Shown here piece by piece: positions 17,338-25,936 of a stretch of DNA of 58,258 bases. A model generated the notes under the pieces. That model was not told the origin of the DNA and ran no database searches. It worked only from the letters and a program-made list of their open reading frames with translations. Source of the stretch: Peptococcaceae bacterium CEB3 (GTDB lineage: Bacteria; Bacillota; Desulfitobacteriia; Desulfitobacteriales; Desulfitobacteriaceae). The translations under genes and the position numbers were made by a program. Location of the stretch: positions 1-58,258 of the forward strand of contig LDXJ01000040.1 in assembly GCA_001029295.1 (NCBI GenBank). The letters are read 5' to 3'. Within the stretch, counting starts at the first letter, position 1. Each line of letters opens with the position of its first letter.

Positions 17338-17882
17338 TGCCTTTTACAACGAATGTTCCGTGGCAAAAATACGGTATTATTGTAGAATTGGCGCGGAGAC
17401 TTGAAACTGTTTCCCCCCAATTTGGCAAGACAGCTTTGCAAAAGATGGTCTATTTACTGACAACCATTTACCATGTGCCCTGTCATTACGAGCACACCAT
17501 ATACACTTACGGGCCGTACTCTGCCGAACTGGCTGAAGACGTAGAATTCGTGGCGGCTATGGGTGGGGTTCGGCTTACGGAAGGAAATAAAGGGGGCTAC
17601 AAAATCTCCCCAGCCGAACACGCGGACTGGATCGCCGATAAAGCCAAAGATGTCCTAGAGAAGTATAGGGGGGAGTTCGCCGCTCTGGTAGCAGACTTTG
17701 GCAGCTTCAATGCGAGAGAACTGGAGTTGCGTTCTACCCTCATCTTCCTAAACAAACATGATCAAACGAACACGAGTAATTTGGCTAAAGAACTCACGGA
17801 GTTGAAACCCTATTTCACTACGAATGAAGTGTCAGCAGTGATCGATGACTTGGCTGAAAAGCGTTTCTTGACTCTCGAGTAG
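17337..17882 (+). CDS. YwgA-like / Panacea-like helical protein
   Basis: 181 residues. Residues 25-60 read GKTALQKMVYLLTTIYHVPC and then YTYGPYSAELAEDVEFVAAM, a pattern shared by YwgA proteins and by the Panacea (SocA/DUF4065) antitoxin-like family. A GGYKIS strand follows, and the C-terminus (about residues 120-181) looks like a winged-helix region (TSNLAKELTELKPYFTTNEV). No catalytic residues are evident. The ATG at 17337 is best placed after AAGGAGA; the ATG at 17331 is in frame two codons earlier. Coupling to the HD hydrolase gene suggests that the two proteins act together, perhaps as regulator and enzyme (inference). Confidence 0.7.
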   Translation: MPFTTNVPWQKYGIIVELARRLETVSPQFGKTALQKMVYLLTTIYHVPCHYEHTIYTYGPYSAELAEDVEFVAAMGGVRLTEGNKGGYKISPAEHADWIADKAKDVLEKYRGEFAALVADFGSFNARELELRSTLIFLNKHDQTNTSNLAKELTELKPYFTTNEVSAVIDDLAEKRFLTLE

Positions 17883-17947
17883 GTGGATGTCCGGAGGACG
17901 ACGCCCTGGGATGCCGGGATTTGGCAGAGAAAGGAGGAGGGAAGTTC

Positions 17948-18712
17948 ATGGCCCAAACGCGCATCTTGGGCATCATCCCTGCCCGCGGCGGCTCCAAGGG
18001 TATTCCACGCAAAAATATCCGGCTTCTCGGCGGGAAGCCGCTCTTGGCCTGGACCATCGAAGCGGCCCTGGCCGCCAAATGCCTCGACCGGCTCATCCTC
18101 ACCACGGAGGATGAAGAGATTGCCAAGGTTGGGCGGAAGTACGGCTGCGAAGTTCCCTTTTTGCGGCCGGCGGAATTGGCCCTGGATACGACGCCCGGCA
18201 TCGAGCCGGTGCTTCATGCCATCCGGTGGCTGGCGGAGCGCGAGAGTTACCACCCGGATTATGTCCTTTTGCTCCAGCCCACCTCACCCTTCCGCCGGGC
18301 GGAGCAGATCCGGGAGTGTGTGGCAAGGATGCTGTGCGCGAAGTCCGGGCCTCTGATTCCTACCCGGCCCCAGACTCCGCCTTGCGACGCTTTAGTCGGT
18401 GTCACCGAACCCGGCCAGCCACCTGAGTGGATGTTCCGGGCCGGTGAGGAGGGTTTCCTGCGCCCGCTTCTGCCGGCGGAGGGGGCGGCTCGCCGCCAGG
18501 AGCTGCCGGCGACCTGGGTTCTGAACGGTGCCCTTTACCTCATTCGGACGGAGGTCCTGCTCCGGGAGCACACGTTCATGCCGGAAAGGGTCGAAGGCTT
18601 TCCCATGGACCGGACAAGCTCCCTCGACCTGGATACTCCCTGGGACTGGCAAATGGCGGAGTACTGCCTAAAGGCGCAGATCTTTCCAGAAACTTTGCCA
18701 AAAATAAGGTAA
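17948..18712 (+). CDS. neuA: CMP-nonulosonate cytidylyltransferase (NeuA/LegF type)
   Basis: About 254 residues. It activates sialic/legionaminic acid with CTP to CMP-sugar, the donor for Maf. Motifs: ILGIIPARGGSKGIPRKNIR at the N-terminus (the CTP-binding signature), LILTTEDEEIAKVGRKYG, LLLQPTSPFRRAEQIREC, a WVLNGALYLI strand and a metal-binding SLDLDTPWDWQMAEY near the end. The start at ATG 17948 follows AAAGGAGG. The gene is separated from neuD by the HD/YwgA-like pair. After it comes a 200-base gap with a sigma-H-like promoter for the next operon. Confidence 0.92.
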   Translation: MAQTRILGIIPARGGSKGIPRKNIRLLGGKPLLAWTIEAALAAKCLDRLILTTEDEEIAKVGRKYGCEVPFLRPAELALDTTPGIEPVLHAIRWLAERESYHPDYVLLLQPTSPFRRAEQIRECVARMLCAKSGPLIPTRPQTPPCDALVGVTEPGQPPEWMFRAGEEGFLRPLLPAEGAARRQELPATWVLNGALYLIRTEVLLREHTFMPERVEGFPMDRTSSLDLDTPWDWQMAEYCLKAQIFPETLPKIR

Positions 18713-18718
18713 ATTTGT

Positions 18719-18783
18719 GACGTCTGAAGAAGGGTTTCGGGTGAAGGTGTAGAATAGTATCCTTTGTAGGAACGAGGTCCTAG
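18719..18783 (+). promoter_or_regulatory. Sigma-H-like promoter element, copy 1 (upstream of wzz)
   Basis: AGGGTTT at 18731-18737 and GAAT at 18752-18755 are 21 bases apart. This is the spacing and content of sigma-H promoters such as Bacillus subtilis spoVG. Downstream GTAGGAACGAGGTCC is shared with copy 2 (near 28.4 kb) and partly with copy 3 (near 52.0 kb). It lies about 160 bases before wzz. Confidence 0.55.
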
Positions 18784-18913
18784 GACAATAACCGCGAAGA
18801 TGTTTGCCCAACTGGGACATATCGCCTTCCCCACACGGGAAAGACCCGGGAGGCCATAAATCATACTAAATCGCTTGAAATCACGCAAGATTAAGCGACT
18901 CAAAGGAGGACCT

Positions 18914-19621
18914 ATGGAAGACGAAGAGGAACTCGATCTGCGCGGCTACTGGGAGGTACTGCGCAAGCACTGGCTGATTGTCGTCGCGATACCCGTCATC
19001 GCGGCTTTGACGAGCGGAATCGTTAGTTTTTTTGTCCTCAAGCCGGTCTATGAATCGGTGACTACCCTCATCGTGGGGCAGAAAGCGGGGACGGACACGG
19101 CTCAGCAGGCCGGGAAACTGCTGGACTATAATGTCTTGCTGGCAGACCAGCAGCTGGCCAAGACCTATGCCACCATCGCCAAGAGCCGCACGGTGGAAGA
19201 GAATGTGATTAAGACGCTCGCCTTGCCCAACACGTTTAGCACTTTGAATTCAAGTATTACGGTGGACACCGTGCCCAATACCGAGGTTCTGGAGATCAAG
19301 GTGGACAACACGAATCCCGCCTTGGCGGCTCAAATAGCCAACACGACGGCCGAGGAGTTTTCTAAAGCGGTCATTACGATCAAGAAAGTGGACAGCGTCA
19401 GTGTGGTGGACAAAGCTGTGGCCCCGCGTCACCCCATCAAGCCCAAGAAGAGCCTGAATGTCCTGATCGCCTTTGTGGTCGGGCTGATGGTGGCGGTCGG
19501 TCTCGCTTTCCTCATTGAATACCTCGACAACACGATTAAGACCTCCGACGATGTCGGCAAAATTCTTGGCCTTCCCGTTCTGGGCGTGATTCCGGACTTT
19601 AAGCTGGAGGAACGGGAGTAG
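18914..19621 (+). CDS. Wzz/YveK-type chain-length determinant and kinase modulator
   Basis: 235 residues. A short cytoplasmic N-terminus (DLRGYWEVLRKHW) leads to a first membrane segment at about residues 20-42. An extracytoplasmic helical region follows, then a second membrane segment near residues 180-205 preceded by the proline-rich AVAPRHPIKPKKSLN motif typical of Wzz. The C-terminal tail KTSDDVGKILGLPVLGVIPD is the segment that activates partner tyrosine kinases in Firmicutes (CapA/YveK type). The ATG at 18914 follows AAAGGAGGACCT. It heads the polysaccharide region with the kinase gene next. Confidence 0.9.
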   Translation: MEDEEELDLRGYWEVLRKHWLIVVAIPVIAALTSGIVSFFVLKPVYESVTTLIVGQKAGTDTAQQAGKLLDYNVLLADQQLAKTYATIAKSRTVEENVIKTLALPNTFSTLNSSITVDTVPNTEVLEIKVDNTNPALAAQIANTTAEEFSKAVITIKKVDSVSVVDKAVAPRHPIKPKKSLNVLIAFVVGLMVAVGLAFLIEYLDNTIKTSDDVGKILGLPVLGVIPDFKLEERE

Positions 19622-19778
19622 GCAGAGAGTCTGAGGAGAACATTTAAACCAAGAACCCAGAAAGCCGATGACCAACCATGGGGCATGGAACTGGAGCTAC
19701 GAATTTACGCCGCTGCACCGGACCCGGGCAGCAGCGGTTACAAAGGGCGGGAGAAAATCCGCCTGACGGGAAAGGGAG

Positions 19779-20522
19779 ATGGGGTTGTCCAATTTAATCA
19801 CCGCAAGAAAGCCGAAATCTCCGATTTCGGAAGCATACCGCACCTTGAGAACGAATGTGCAGTTTACGGCAGTAGACGGCGAAGTAAAAAAGATTTTGGT
19901 GACCAGCGCCGGCCCGGGAGAGGGAAAATCCGCCACGGTGGCTAATCTGGCGGTCAGCCTGGCCGAGGCCGGCAAACACGTGCTCATTATTGACGCAGAC
20001 CTGCGCAATCCTACTCAGCACAAGCTGTTTGGTCTGAGCAACCTGGAAGGATTGTCCACAGCCCTGGTTCAGGAGAGGGCGCTCCGGGATCTGATTCGTG
20101 AAACGAAGTTTACTGGTTTGGCCGTGCTTTCTTCGGGCCCGATTCCGCCCAATCCGGCGGAACTGTTGAACTCGAAGCGCATGAAGCGCTTCCTGGAAGA
20201 GGCGACCGGAGAATTCGACACCATTCTCATTGACAGCCCGCCCACCATTGCCGTGGCGGACGCTTCTATCCTGGCCCAAAGTGTCGACGGTGTGATCCTG
20301 GTTTTGGCCTCGGGGGAGGTGAACCGTGACTATGCTTTGAGGGCCAAAGAACAGTTGGAGAAGGTGGGCGCCAAACTGCTGGGTGTGGTTTTAAATAAAG
20401 TCGAGATGAAGACCCGGGAGCACTATTACTACTATTATTACGGGCATGAGCACAAAAAGCGGAGACACCGCAGAGAGGGTAACCTGCCGGGCCCAGTTGA
20501 CAAATCCGGTCTCGGATTTTAG
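19779..20522 (+). CDS. Bacterial tyrosine kinase CpsD/YwqD type
   Basis: 247-residue BY-kinase. Walker A GPGEGKS at residues 45-51, Walker A' IDADLRNP at 71-78 and Walker B ILIDSPP at 149-155. The C-terminal tyrosine cluster (six Tyr in a row at 216-221) is the autophosphorylation site. In Firmicutes it works with the Wzz-like membrane protein just upstream to control polysaccharide assembly. The PHP-type phosphatase that would reverse it is encoded at 25800-26594. The tail after the Tyr cluster is basic (HKKRRHRRE). Confidence 0.93.
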   Translation: MGLSNLITARKPKSPISEAYRTLRTNVQFTAVDGEVKKILVTSAGPGEGKSATVANLAVSLAEAGKHVLIIDADLRNPTQHKLFGLSNLEGLSTALVQERALRDLIRETKFTGLAVLSSGPIPPNPAELLNSKRMKRFLEEATGEFDTILIDSPPTIAVADASILAQSVDGVILVLASGEVNRDYALRAKEQLEKVGAKLLGVVLNKVEMKTREHYYYYYYGHEHKKRRHRREGNLPGPVDKSGLGF

Positions 20523-20655
20523 TTCACGGCGGGTCTGTTAAAGAGAAAAAGGACAAAGGGAGGGGAGGAAGACTAAGCACGGGTTTGGTCTTGTCAAGGG
20601 TAGCTCTTAAGGGAGGATGAAAGCGACAAGCAGCAAAGTAGGAGGATGATTGATT

Positions 20656-23367
20656 ATGAAAAAAGGAAAATGGTTAACCCGGCTCTTAACGATTGCGGTG
20701 GCCTGTTCCTTAACCGCCCTGCAGCCTTTGGTTGCCGTGGCGGATACGGGGAGCGCCTCCGCGCCGGTGGCGACGGCCACCCCGACAGCGACGGTGAGCG
20801 CTCCCAGCACGAGCCTGCGCTTGGCCGGTGTGGACCGCTATCAAACGGCGGCTAAGATCGCGGACACCGGGTGGAAGACAACCTCGGACTACGCCATTGT
20901 GGCGGCGGGGATGGATCAAAACTTGGTCGACGCGCTCACGGCGGCCCCCTTAGCCAAAGCGCTCAACGCCCCGATTCTTCTTACCCAGGGGGACAGCCTC
21001 AACTCTTACACCCAGGCGGAGCTCAAACGCCTGCAGGTGAAGACCGTCTATGTCACCAGCGGCTCCGGGGTCATCCAAAAGGCGGTGACGGATCAGATCA
21101 AGGCCATGGGCATCACGGTGACATCTCTGGGCGGAACGGATCGTTTCGCCACAGCTGTCAATATCGCCCAAACCCTGGGATCCCTGGAGAAGGTCAGCCA
21201 GGCCGTGGTCGCAACAGCCTACAGTAACGCGGATGCCCTCTCGGTCGCCTCGATCGCGGCGGCGCAGGGGATGCCAATCCTGCTCACGAATGTCAACAGC
21301 CTGCCGGCTGTCACGGCTTCTTATCTCGGCAACCTGAAGCCCAACCTCAAAAGCACTTATGTCATCGGCGGAACCGGAGCTGTAAGCTCAGCGGTCAAAG
21401 CTTTACTGCCTAACGCGGAGAGGATCGGAGGGGTTGACCGTTTTGACACCAACCGTTTGGTCATCAAAGCTTTCGCTCCGGAACTCAATTATGGTACAGT
21501 CTATGTGGCCAACGGGGAAGACGCCCATCTCGTGGACGCGCTGATGGCCGCGCCCATGGCGGCCCTCACCGGTTCACCCGTCGTCCTGAGCGATGCCCAA
21601 CTTCCGGCCGCGACACTCGCTTTTGTCAAAGCGTCCCTTCTCCCCCGCAGCGTAGTGGCCCTGGGCGGGAAGAGTGTCATTGCGGACTCCGCTCTCAGCG
21701 CCCTGACCTCGGCGACAGCGTATACGACCGCGGGAGCCACGGAGGGTTCGAGCGATCCGGCAAACAAGCGCAGCTTGAGTGACAGTGTGCTCATCAGCGC
21801 GGACAATGTCACACTCGAGAATGCCGTCGCCCCTTATAGTATTTATGTATCCGGCAATAACGCCACCCTGAACAACGTTCAGGTCACGGGAACGGTATTC
21901 CTCGATCCCGGAGCCGACGGGGCGGCCACCCTAAACAATGTCAAGGCCGCCGGAATCGTCGTCCTCTCGGGAGGAACCAACAGCATCCACTTGAACAACG
22001 TTACGGCAGATACTTTAACGCTGGACAGTTCAAGCAATGTCCACATCCAGACCTCAGGCAGCACGTCCCTGGCGACTACCTACGTGTCCACTCCCGGTAT
22101 CCTGGACGCCTCCTCCGGCACCTTCGGTCCTGTGATTGTGGTGCGGCCGCTGGTACCGGGCGGAACAGTCGAGCTTCGCGGCACCTTTACCCAGCCGGTG
22201 ATTGTGGAAGGAGCCGCCAACATCGTGGCGGCGCCGGGAGCGAGCATCGCCCTCCTCACTATCGCCCCGCTCGCAGCCGGAGCCCAGGTGGGCCTGTCCG
22301 GAAACTTTGCGGCGGTCAAGGTGACATCCCCGGCCAATGTGGCCCTGGCGGCCGGCTCAGTGGTCAGCAGCATGATCACCGCGGCCCAAGCCAATATCCA
22401 GATCCCGCCCACAGCCAGCATCGCCAGCCTGGTTGATCAAGGCAGTACCGGCACTCTGGTCAGCGGCGGCGGAACCGTGAACGGTCAAGCTACCTCTACA
22501 ACTCCGAGCGCGCCGCCCTCAGGCGGCACCACACCTCCGGTCACACCTCCGGCAGGCGGAGGTGGTAGCATCGGCGGGGGTGGCGGTGGAGTAACCCCCC
22601 CTTCCGTTACCATTTCTTCGTTCAGCGTTACCTCCGGAACAGGTTCCGTGGGCACGGGGACCGTTACCGGCGGGACTTCCGGTACGGTCGATCTTAGCAG
22701 TTATCCAAATACCACCATGGTTACGGGTCTGGCACTCAACGCTCCCGCGGGATGCACTCTGACGATTACTCAGATTAACTCGCCGAAGACCGGGACGGTC
22801 ACTCTGTCCAAATCCCTCTCCTCCGTTAGTTCTATTACGGTTTCCGAGCTTCTGGGCGGTCTGATCAGCGGCGGCGATGTCAGTCTGGGCAGTATGAGAG
22901 GAGTGTTCGGCTCGCAAGTGAGCTTTACCGGTACCCTCGCCTGTTCGGGTTACACTTCTTCCTCGGTGACTCTGACCATGGAGTTAGGATCAACCTCAGG
23001 CATTATCAACAACAACTATGCCACGATGTCCGTGAGCGGCAACACCATCACAGCCACAATCAAACCTGGTATGGGCACCACGCGCTTGAGCAGCATGGGC
23101 TTATACAGTCTTCTCTACATGGCCGGACAGGTCCCAAGCTGGGTGACGACAGATAGCAGTGATTGGACCAGCAGCACTCACGGGGGAGCCCCCTCGGGAT
23201 CAACGGGCAGACAAGCGATCGAAAACGCCATCGTAAACTTGATTACCCCCAGTGCCCCCGGTACCACTTGGAGTACTGCGACCCTCAGTCAGCTGGCTGG
23301 GAAATCAATTTACTTTAAAAAGATTGGCGATGCCACCACGGTATACACTCTGACCATCATCAACTAG
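20656..23367 (+). CDS. Large secreted protein with cell-wall-binding type 2 repeats
   Basis: About 903 residues. The signal peptide runs from MKKGKWLTRLLTIAVACSLT and is probably cut after AVA near residue 30. Three cell_wall_binding_2 (CWB2) repeats follow at about residues 50-340, each beginning with a variant of RLAGVDRYQTAAKIA (LGGTDRFATAVNIA, IGGVDRFDTNRLVI). In Clostridia three tandem CWB2 repeats bind anionic wall polymer. Next is a region of repeating ATLNNVQVTGTVFL-like units (probable beta-solenoid, about 370-600), a Pro/Gly/Thr linker near 615-650, and a C-terminal beta-rich domain. It could be a surface-layer or structural protein linked to the polysaccharide. AGGAGG at 20640-20645 sets the ATG at 20656. 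A strong terminator follows. Confidence 0.85.
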   Translation: MKKGKWLTRLLTIAVACSLTALQPLVAVADTGSASAPVATATPTATVSAPSTSLRLAGVDRYQTAAKIADTGWKTTSDYAIVAAGMDQNLVDALTAAPLAKALNAPILLTQGDSLNSYTQAELKRLQVKTVYVTSGSGVIQKAVTDQIKAMGITVTSLGGTDRFATAVNIAQTLGSLEKVSQAVVATAYSNADALSVASIAAAQGMPILLTNVNSLPAVTASYLGNLKPNLKSTYVIGGTGAVSSAVKALLPNAERIGGVDRFDTNRLVIKAFAPELNYGTVYVANGEDAHLVDALMAAPMAALTGSPVVLSDAQLPAATLAFVKASLLPRSVVALGGKSVIADSALSALTSATAYTTAGATEGSSDPANKRSLSDSVLISADNVTLENAVAPYSIYVSGNNATLNNVQVTGTVFLDPGADGAATLNNVKAAGIVVLSGGTNSIHLNNVTADTLTLDSSSNVHIQTSGSTSLATTYVSTPGILDASSGTFGPVIVVRPLVPGGTVELRGTFTQPVIVEGAANIVAAPGASIALLTIAPLAAGAQVGLSGNFAAVKVTSPANVALAAGSVVSSMITAAQANIQIPPTASIASLVDQGSTGTLVSGGGTVNGQATSTTPSAPPSGGTTPPVTPPAGGGGSIGGGGGGVTPPSVTISSFSVTSGTGSVGTGTVTGGTSGTVDLSSYPNTTMVTGLALNAPAGCTLTITQINSPKTGTVTLSKSLSSVSSITVSELLGGLISGGDVSLGSMRGVFGSQVSFTGTLACSGYTSSSVTLTMELGSTSGIINNNYATMSVSGNTITATIKPGMGTTRLSSMGLYSLLYMAGQVPSWVTTDSSDWTSSTHGGAPSGSTGRQAIENAIVNLITPSAPGTTWSTATLSQLAGKSIYFKKIGDATTVYTLTIIN

Positions 23368-23477
23368 ATGGCAAGCAGGCATTAGGGTGCGGAGCCCATT
23401 GCGTAATGCCCAGTGGCCCATGGATAAGGAAAACCGCGGCGCTACAGCAAGTGGCTATGTATTCCAGACCAAAACTC

Positions 23478-23512
23478 ACTCTCTCGCCGCACAACGCGGC
23501 GAGAGAGTTTTT
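23478..23512 (+). terminator. Terminator after the cell-wall-binding protein gene
   Basis: ACTCTCTCGCCGC at 23478-23490 pairs perfectly over 13 bases with GCGGCGAGAGAGT at 23496-23508, loop ACAAC, followed by TTTT. It marks the end of the wzz-cpsD-CWB2 unit. Confidence 0.9.
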
Positions 23513-23648
23513 AGGATCGGCACAAGAGCACCGGCAACAACGTGACGCAATTGCCGTAAAATGGTACAATAAGGATGTCGATGAGAGAAGAGATGGGGTG
23601 GAGGGATGAAACTGTCCTCCGGTTGGATCATATCGAAAGGAATGAGGT

Positions 23649-24611
23649 ATGATGGCAGAAAAAAAGCTGGTGCGCTTTGACTGGGCCATGAAGTACATCC
23701 TGCGTAATAAGGCCAATTTTGATGTGCTGGAAGCGTTTATCTCCAACTTGCTCAAAGAAACAATCACTGTCGACAATATTTTAGAAAGCGAAAGCAACCG
23801 GGAAGCCGAAAATCGCAAATTTAACCGGGTTGACTTGAAATGCCGGGATTCCCAAGGCAGACAAATCATCATTGAAATACAAAATCAACGTGAGGCGGAC
23901 TACCTGCAACGTTTGCTTTGGGGTACGTCGAGAGCCGTCGTCGAGGGCCTAGAGCTGGGGAAAGGCTACAGCGAAGTTGTGAAGGTCATTTCCATCAGTA
24001 TCCTGTATCACACGATGCGAGTGGATGAAAAAGAAAATACAGACTTCATCTATTATGGCCAGGGGACACACCTCCTCAATGAGAAGAACCATGAGCGGTC
24101 CGGGGGAATGTCCCCATTAAATGGCACAACCGAGCTGATCGGATTGCATACAAAAAAACCGCTCATCCTTCACGAATCTAAGGCCAAACAGGAAAGGACG
24201 GCGGTTGTTACCAGCAAGAACGTCTTCCCGGAGTATTACCTGATATATGTAGAAAAGTTTGAAGATATGATCCGGGAGGACATAGATGAATGGGTGTATT
24301 TCTTCAAGCATGGGGCTATACGTGAGGATTTCAAATCACCGGGAATCCTGCTGGCGGCCAAGAAGCTGGATTATCTCATGATGAGCGAGGAAGAACGACG
24401 GGGATATGACGACTATCTGGCCTACCTGGGACAGGAGTTGGGAATCATAGAGACGGCAAAAGAGGAAGGCAGAGAAGAAGGCGAACTAAAAGGAAGAATG
24501 GAAGCAGCCCGAAATGCTCTGAAAAAGGGGCTGTCAGTGGAAGACATTGCTGAGATTTCCGGGCTGCCTCCGGCAACTGTGCAGAAACTCAAAGCAGAAA
24601 GGTCAAGCTGA
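23649..24611 (+). CDS. Rpn-family recombination-promoting nuclease (PDDEXK_2)
   Basis: 320 residues. N-terminal VRFDWAMKYILRNKANFDVL is the hallmark of Rpn/YhgA-type PD-(D/E)xK nucleases. Their catalytic core is visible as FNRVDLKCRDSQGRQIIIEI with the following QNQ. The C-terminus is charged and helical (EEGREEGELKGRMEAARNAL) and ends with a short helix-turn-helix-like segment GLSVEDIAEISGLPPATVQK. These genes are mobile and often occur in many copies; they can cause RecA-independent gene transfer. ATG 23649 or 23652 may be the start. The gene lies between two parts of the polysaccharide locus, next to a duplicated cpsB segment. Confidence 0.88.
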   Translation: MMAEKKLVRFDWAMKYILRNKANFDVLEAFISNLLKETITVDNILESESNREAENRKFNRVDLKCRDSQGRQIIIEIQNQREADYLQRLLWGTSRAVVEGLELGKGYSEVVKVISISILYHTMRVDEKENTDFIYYGQGTHLLNEKNHERSGGMSPLNGTTELIGLHTKKPLILHESKAKQERTAVVTSKNVFPEYYLIYVEKFEDMIREDIDEWVYFFKHGAIREDFKSPGILLAAKKLDYLMMSEEERRGYDDYLAYLGQELGIIETAKEEGREEGELKGRMEAARNALKKGLSVEDIAEISGLPPATVQKLKAERSS

Positions 24612-24631
24612 AGGCCGATTCAATACCCGAA

Positions 24632-24797
24632 CAGGCCGGGGAGTGAAGGGAAGTATTCCGATGATTGATTTTCACTGTCATCTCCTGCCCGGTGTGGATG
24701 ACGGGGCGGAAAGCCTGGCAGAGGGTCTGGCCATCGCCAGGCAGCTCTATGAAGCGGGTTTTACGACGGTCGTGGCCACCCCGCACGTCCTGGAGGG
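24632..24797 (+). repeat. 166-base direct repeat, copy 1 (5' end of cpsB)
   Basis: This segment matches 25771-25936 over 166 bases with about three mismatches. It contains the cpsB ribosome region, the start codon at 24661 and the first ~45 codons. The repeats bracket a 973-base segment with a toxin-antitoxin-like pair. Confidence 0.9.
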
Positions 24798-24807
24798 TAT
24801 TACTTAG
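24661..24807 (+). pseudogene. cpsB 5' fragment (truncated duplicate)
   Basis: The frame encodes the PHP-domain start MIDFHCHLLPGVDDGAESLA and runs to HVLEG, identical in protein to the intact cpsB at 25800. It is then cut by foreign sequence and stops three codons later. Only 48 residues remain, so the protein cannot be active. It shows that the downstream element separated the original promoter-proximal copy from the functional gene. Confidence 0.88.
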
Positions 24808-24821
24808 CCTGATTGGAGTCG

Positions 24822-24850
24822 TTGTCGTTTTTGCGATTTTGGGTTATAAT
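24822..24850 (+). promoter_or_regulatory. Sigma-A promoter of the toxin-antitoxin-like pair
   Basis: TTGTCG at 24822-24827, exactly 17 bases, then a consensus TATAAT at 24845-24850. It lies about 20 bases before the antitoxin start, with AGGAGG at 24857-24862 between. Confidence 0.75.
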
Positions 24851-24870
24851 AATTCCAGGAGGTGTCAAAA

Positions 24871-25419
24871 ATGTCAACGCGATTTTCTGCTCCACAATCT
24901 GAAGGCAGGACGAAATCTCCTCGCGGCAGAAAAGGGGGCGGCGGCAGCGCGAGAAGAGCGGTAAGGCTTGCTGGGGCAAGTGATGTTGCCAAGGCCAAAC
25001 TCCTTAGGGAAATGAAAAAGTCTATTAGGACCGGAAACCATGAGATGTTCAAGAGAGATTTGGAGGCGGTCGTGACCATCATTTCAAAAGAAGCCGGAAT
25101 ATCGGAAACCCAACTTACGGATCTAAAACGTGCTCTCAACTCAATAGAATTTGAACACGATAAGGAAGGGACTAAGACGCTTCTAAGCACCGGGGACGTT
25201 GCCAAGAAGCTGGGAGTTTCCAATCAAGCAGTCATAAACTGGATAGAAAACGGGAAAATGAAGGCGTTTCGGTCTCCGGGCGGTCATTACAGGATACCGG
25301 CAGGCCAATTTAGAACGACTGAAGAGGAAGATTCTATGACAGAGGCTATCTTTGAACGGTTATGGGCTAAACGCCAAGGAATGCCTGCTATAAGTCAAGA
25401 CGATCTCGGAGACCTATAG
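24871..25419 (+). CDS. Helix-turn-helix antitoxin-like protein (MerR/excisionase type)
   Basis: About 182 residues. The C-terminal half has an excisionase/MerR-type winged helix: LLSTGDVAKKLGVSNQAVIN followed by WIENGKMKAFRSPGGHYRIP. The N-terminal part is basic and helical. Downstream, only 2 bases after the stop, lies a broken PIN-domain gene, so the two form a VapB-like/VapC-like pair in which the DNA-binding protein is the antitoxin and autorepressor (inferred from context). The start is ATG 24871, 8 bases after AGGAGG. A near-consensus promoter precedes it. The pair sits inside a duplicated cpsB segment. Confidence 0.75.
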   Translation: MSTRFSAPQSEGRTKSPRGRKGGGGSARRAVRLAGASDVAKAKLLREMKKSIRTGNHEMFKRDLEAVVTIISKEAGISETQLTDLKRALNSIEFEHDKEGTKTLLSTGDVAKKLGVSNQAVINWIENGKMKAFRSPGGHYRIPAGQFRTTEEEDSMTEAIFERLWAKRQGMPAISQDDLGDL

Positions 25420-25421
25420 AC

Positions 25422-25696
25422 ATGGACAGAGTGCTTCTTGATACCACTGTTTTGTGCGCCGCCATGATCACACGGGGGGTAAATTACAAGCTAATTCAAT
25501 TGGCCAGGAGTTCGGAATTATTTGAACCTATTATTACAGAGGTCGTGGTATGTGAATTTATTGAGAATTGCCGCAAAGGTATGAATGGCCTGATCTAACC
25601 AGGAACACTGATGATTTTCCTAAGAGGCTTGAAAATATAGAAATTATTCGACCGACTACTTATTATGACTTTCTAAATCCTTTCTTACGGCACTAG
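25422..25696 (+). pseudogene. PIN-domain toxin, frameshifted and truncated
   Basis: The frame from ATG 25422 encodes a PIN start (MDRVLLDTTVLCAAMI, first acidic residue Asp7) and EPIITEVVVCEFIENC, then stops at 25598. The adjacent frame continues in register with TDDFPKRLENIEIIRPTTYY and ends at 25696. A single frameshift near 25580-25598 explains this. The C-terminal catalytic part of a PIN domain is also missing. PIN proteins of this kind are RNases paired with a DNA-binding antitoxin, here the gene just upstream. As it stands the toxin should be inactive. Confidence 0.7.
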
Positions 25697-25770
25697 TACT
25701 TAAGATTTAAGAGATTAAGACGAAGGGAGACCGTTGTGCCTGCAACGGTAATCCCAACACGGAGCGAGAG

Positions 25771-25936
25771 CAGGCCGGGGAGTGAAGGGAAGTATTCCGA
25801 TGATTGATTTTCACTGTCATCTTCTGCCCGGTGTCGATGACGGAGCGGAAAGCCTGGCAGAGGGTCTGGCCATCGCCAGGCAGCTCTATGAAGCGGGTTT
25901 TACGACGGTCGTGGCCACCCCGCACGTCCTGGAGGG
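25771..25936 (+). repeat. 166-base direct repeat, copy 2 (start of intact cpsB)
   Basis: Second copy of the repeat at 24632-24797, about 98% identical. Here it continues into the complete cpsB gene. The offset between copies is 1139 bases. Confidence 0.9.
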
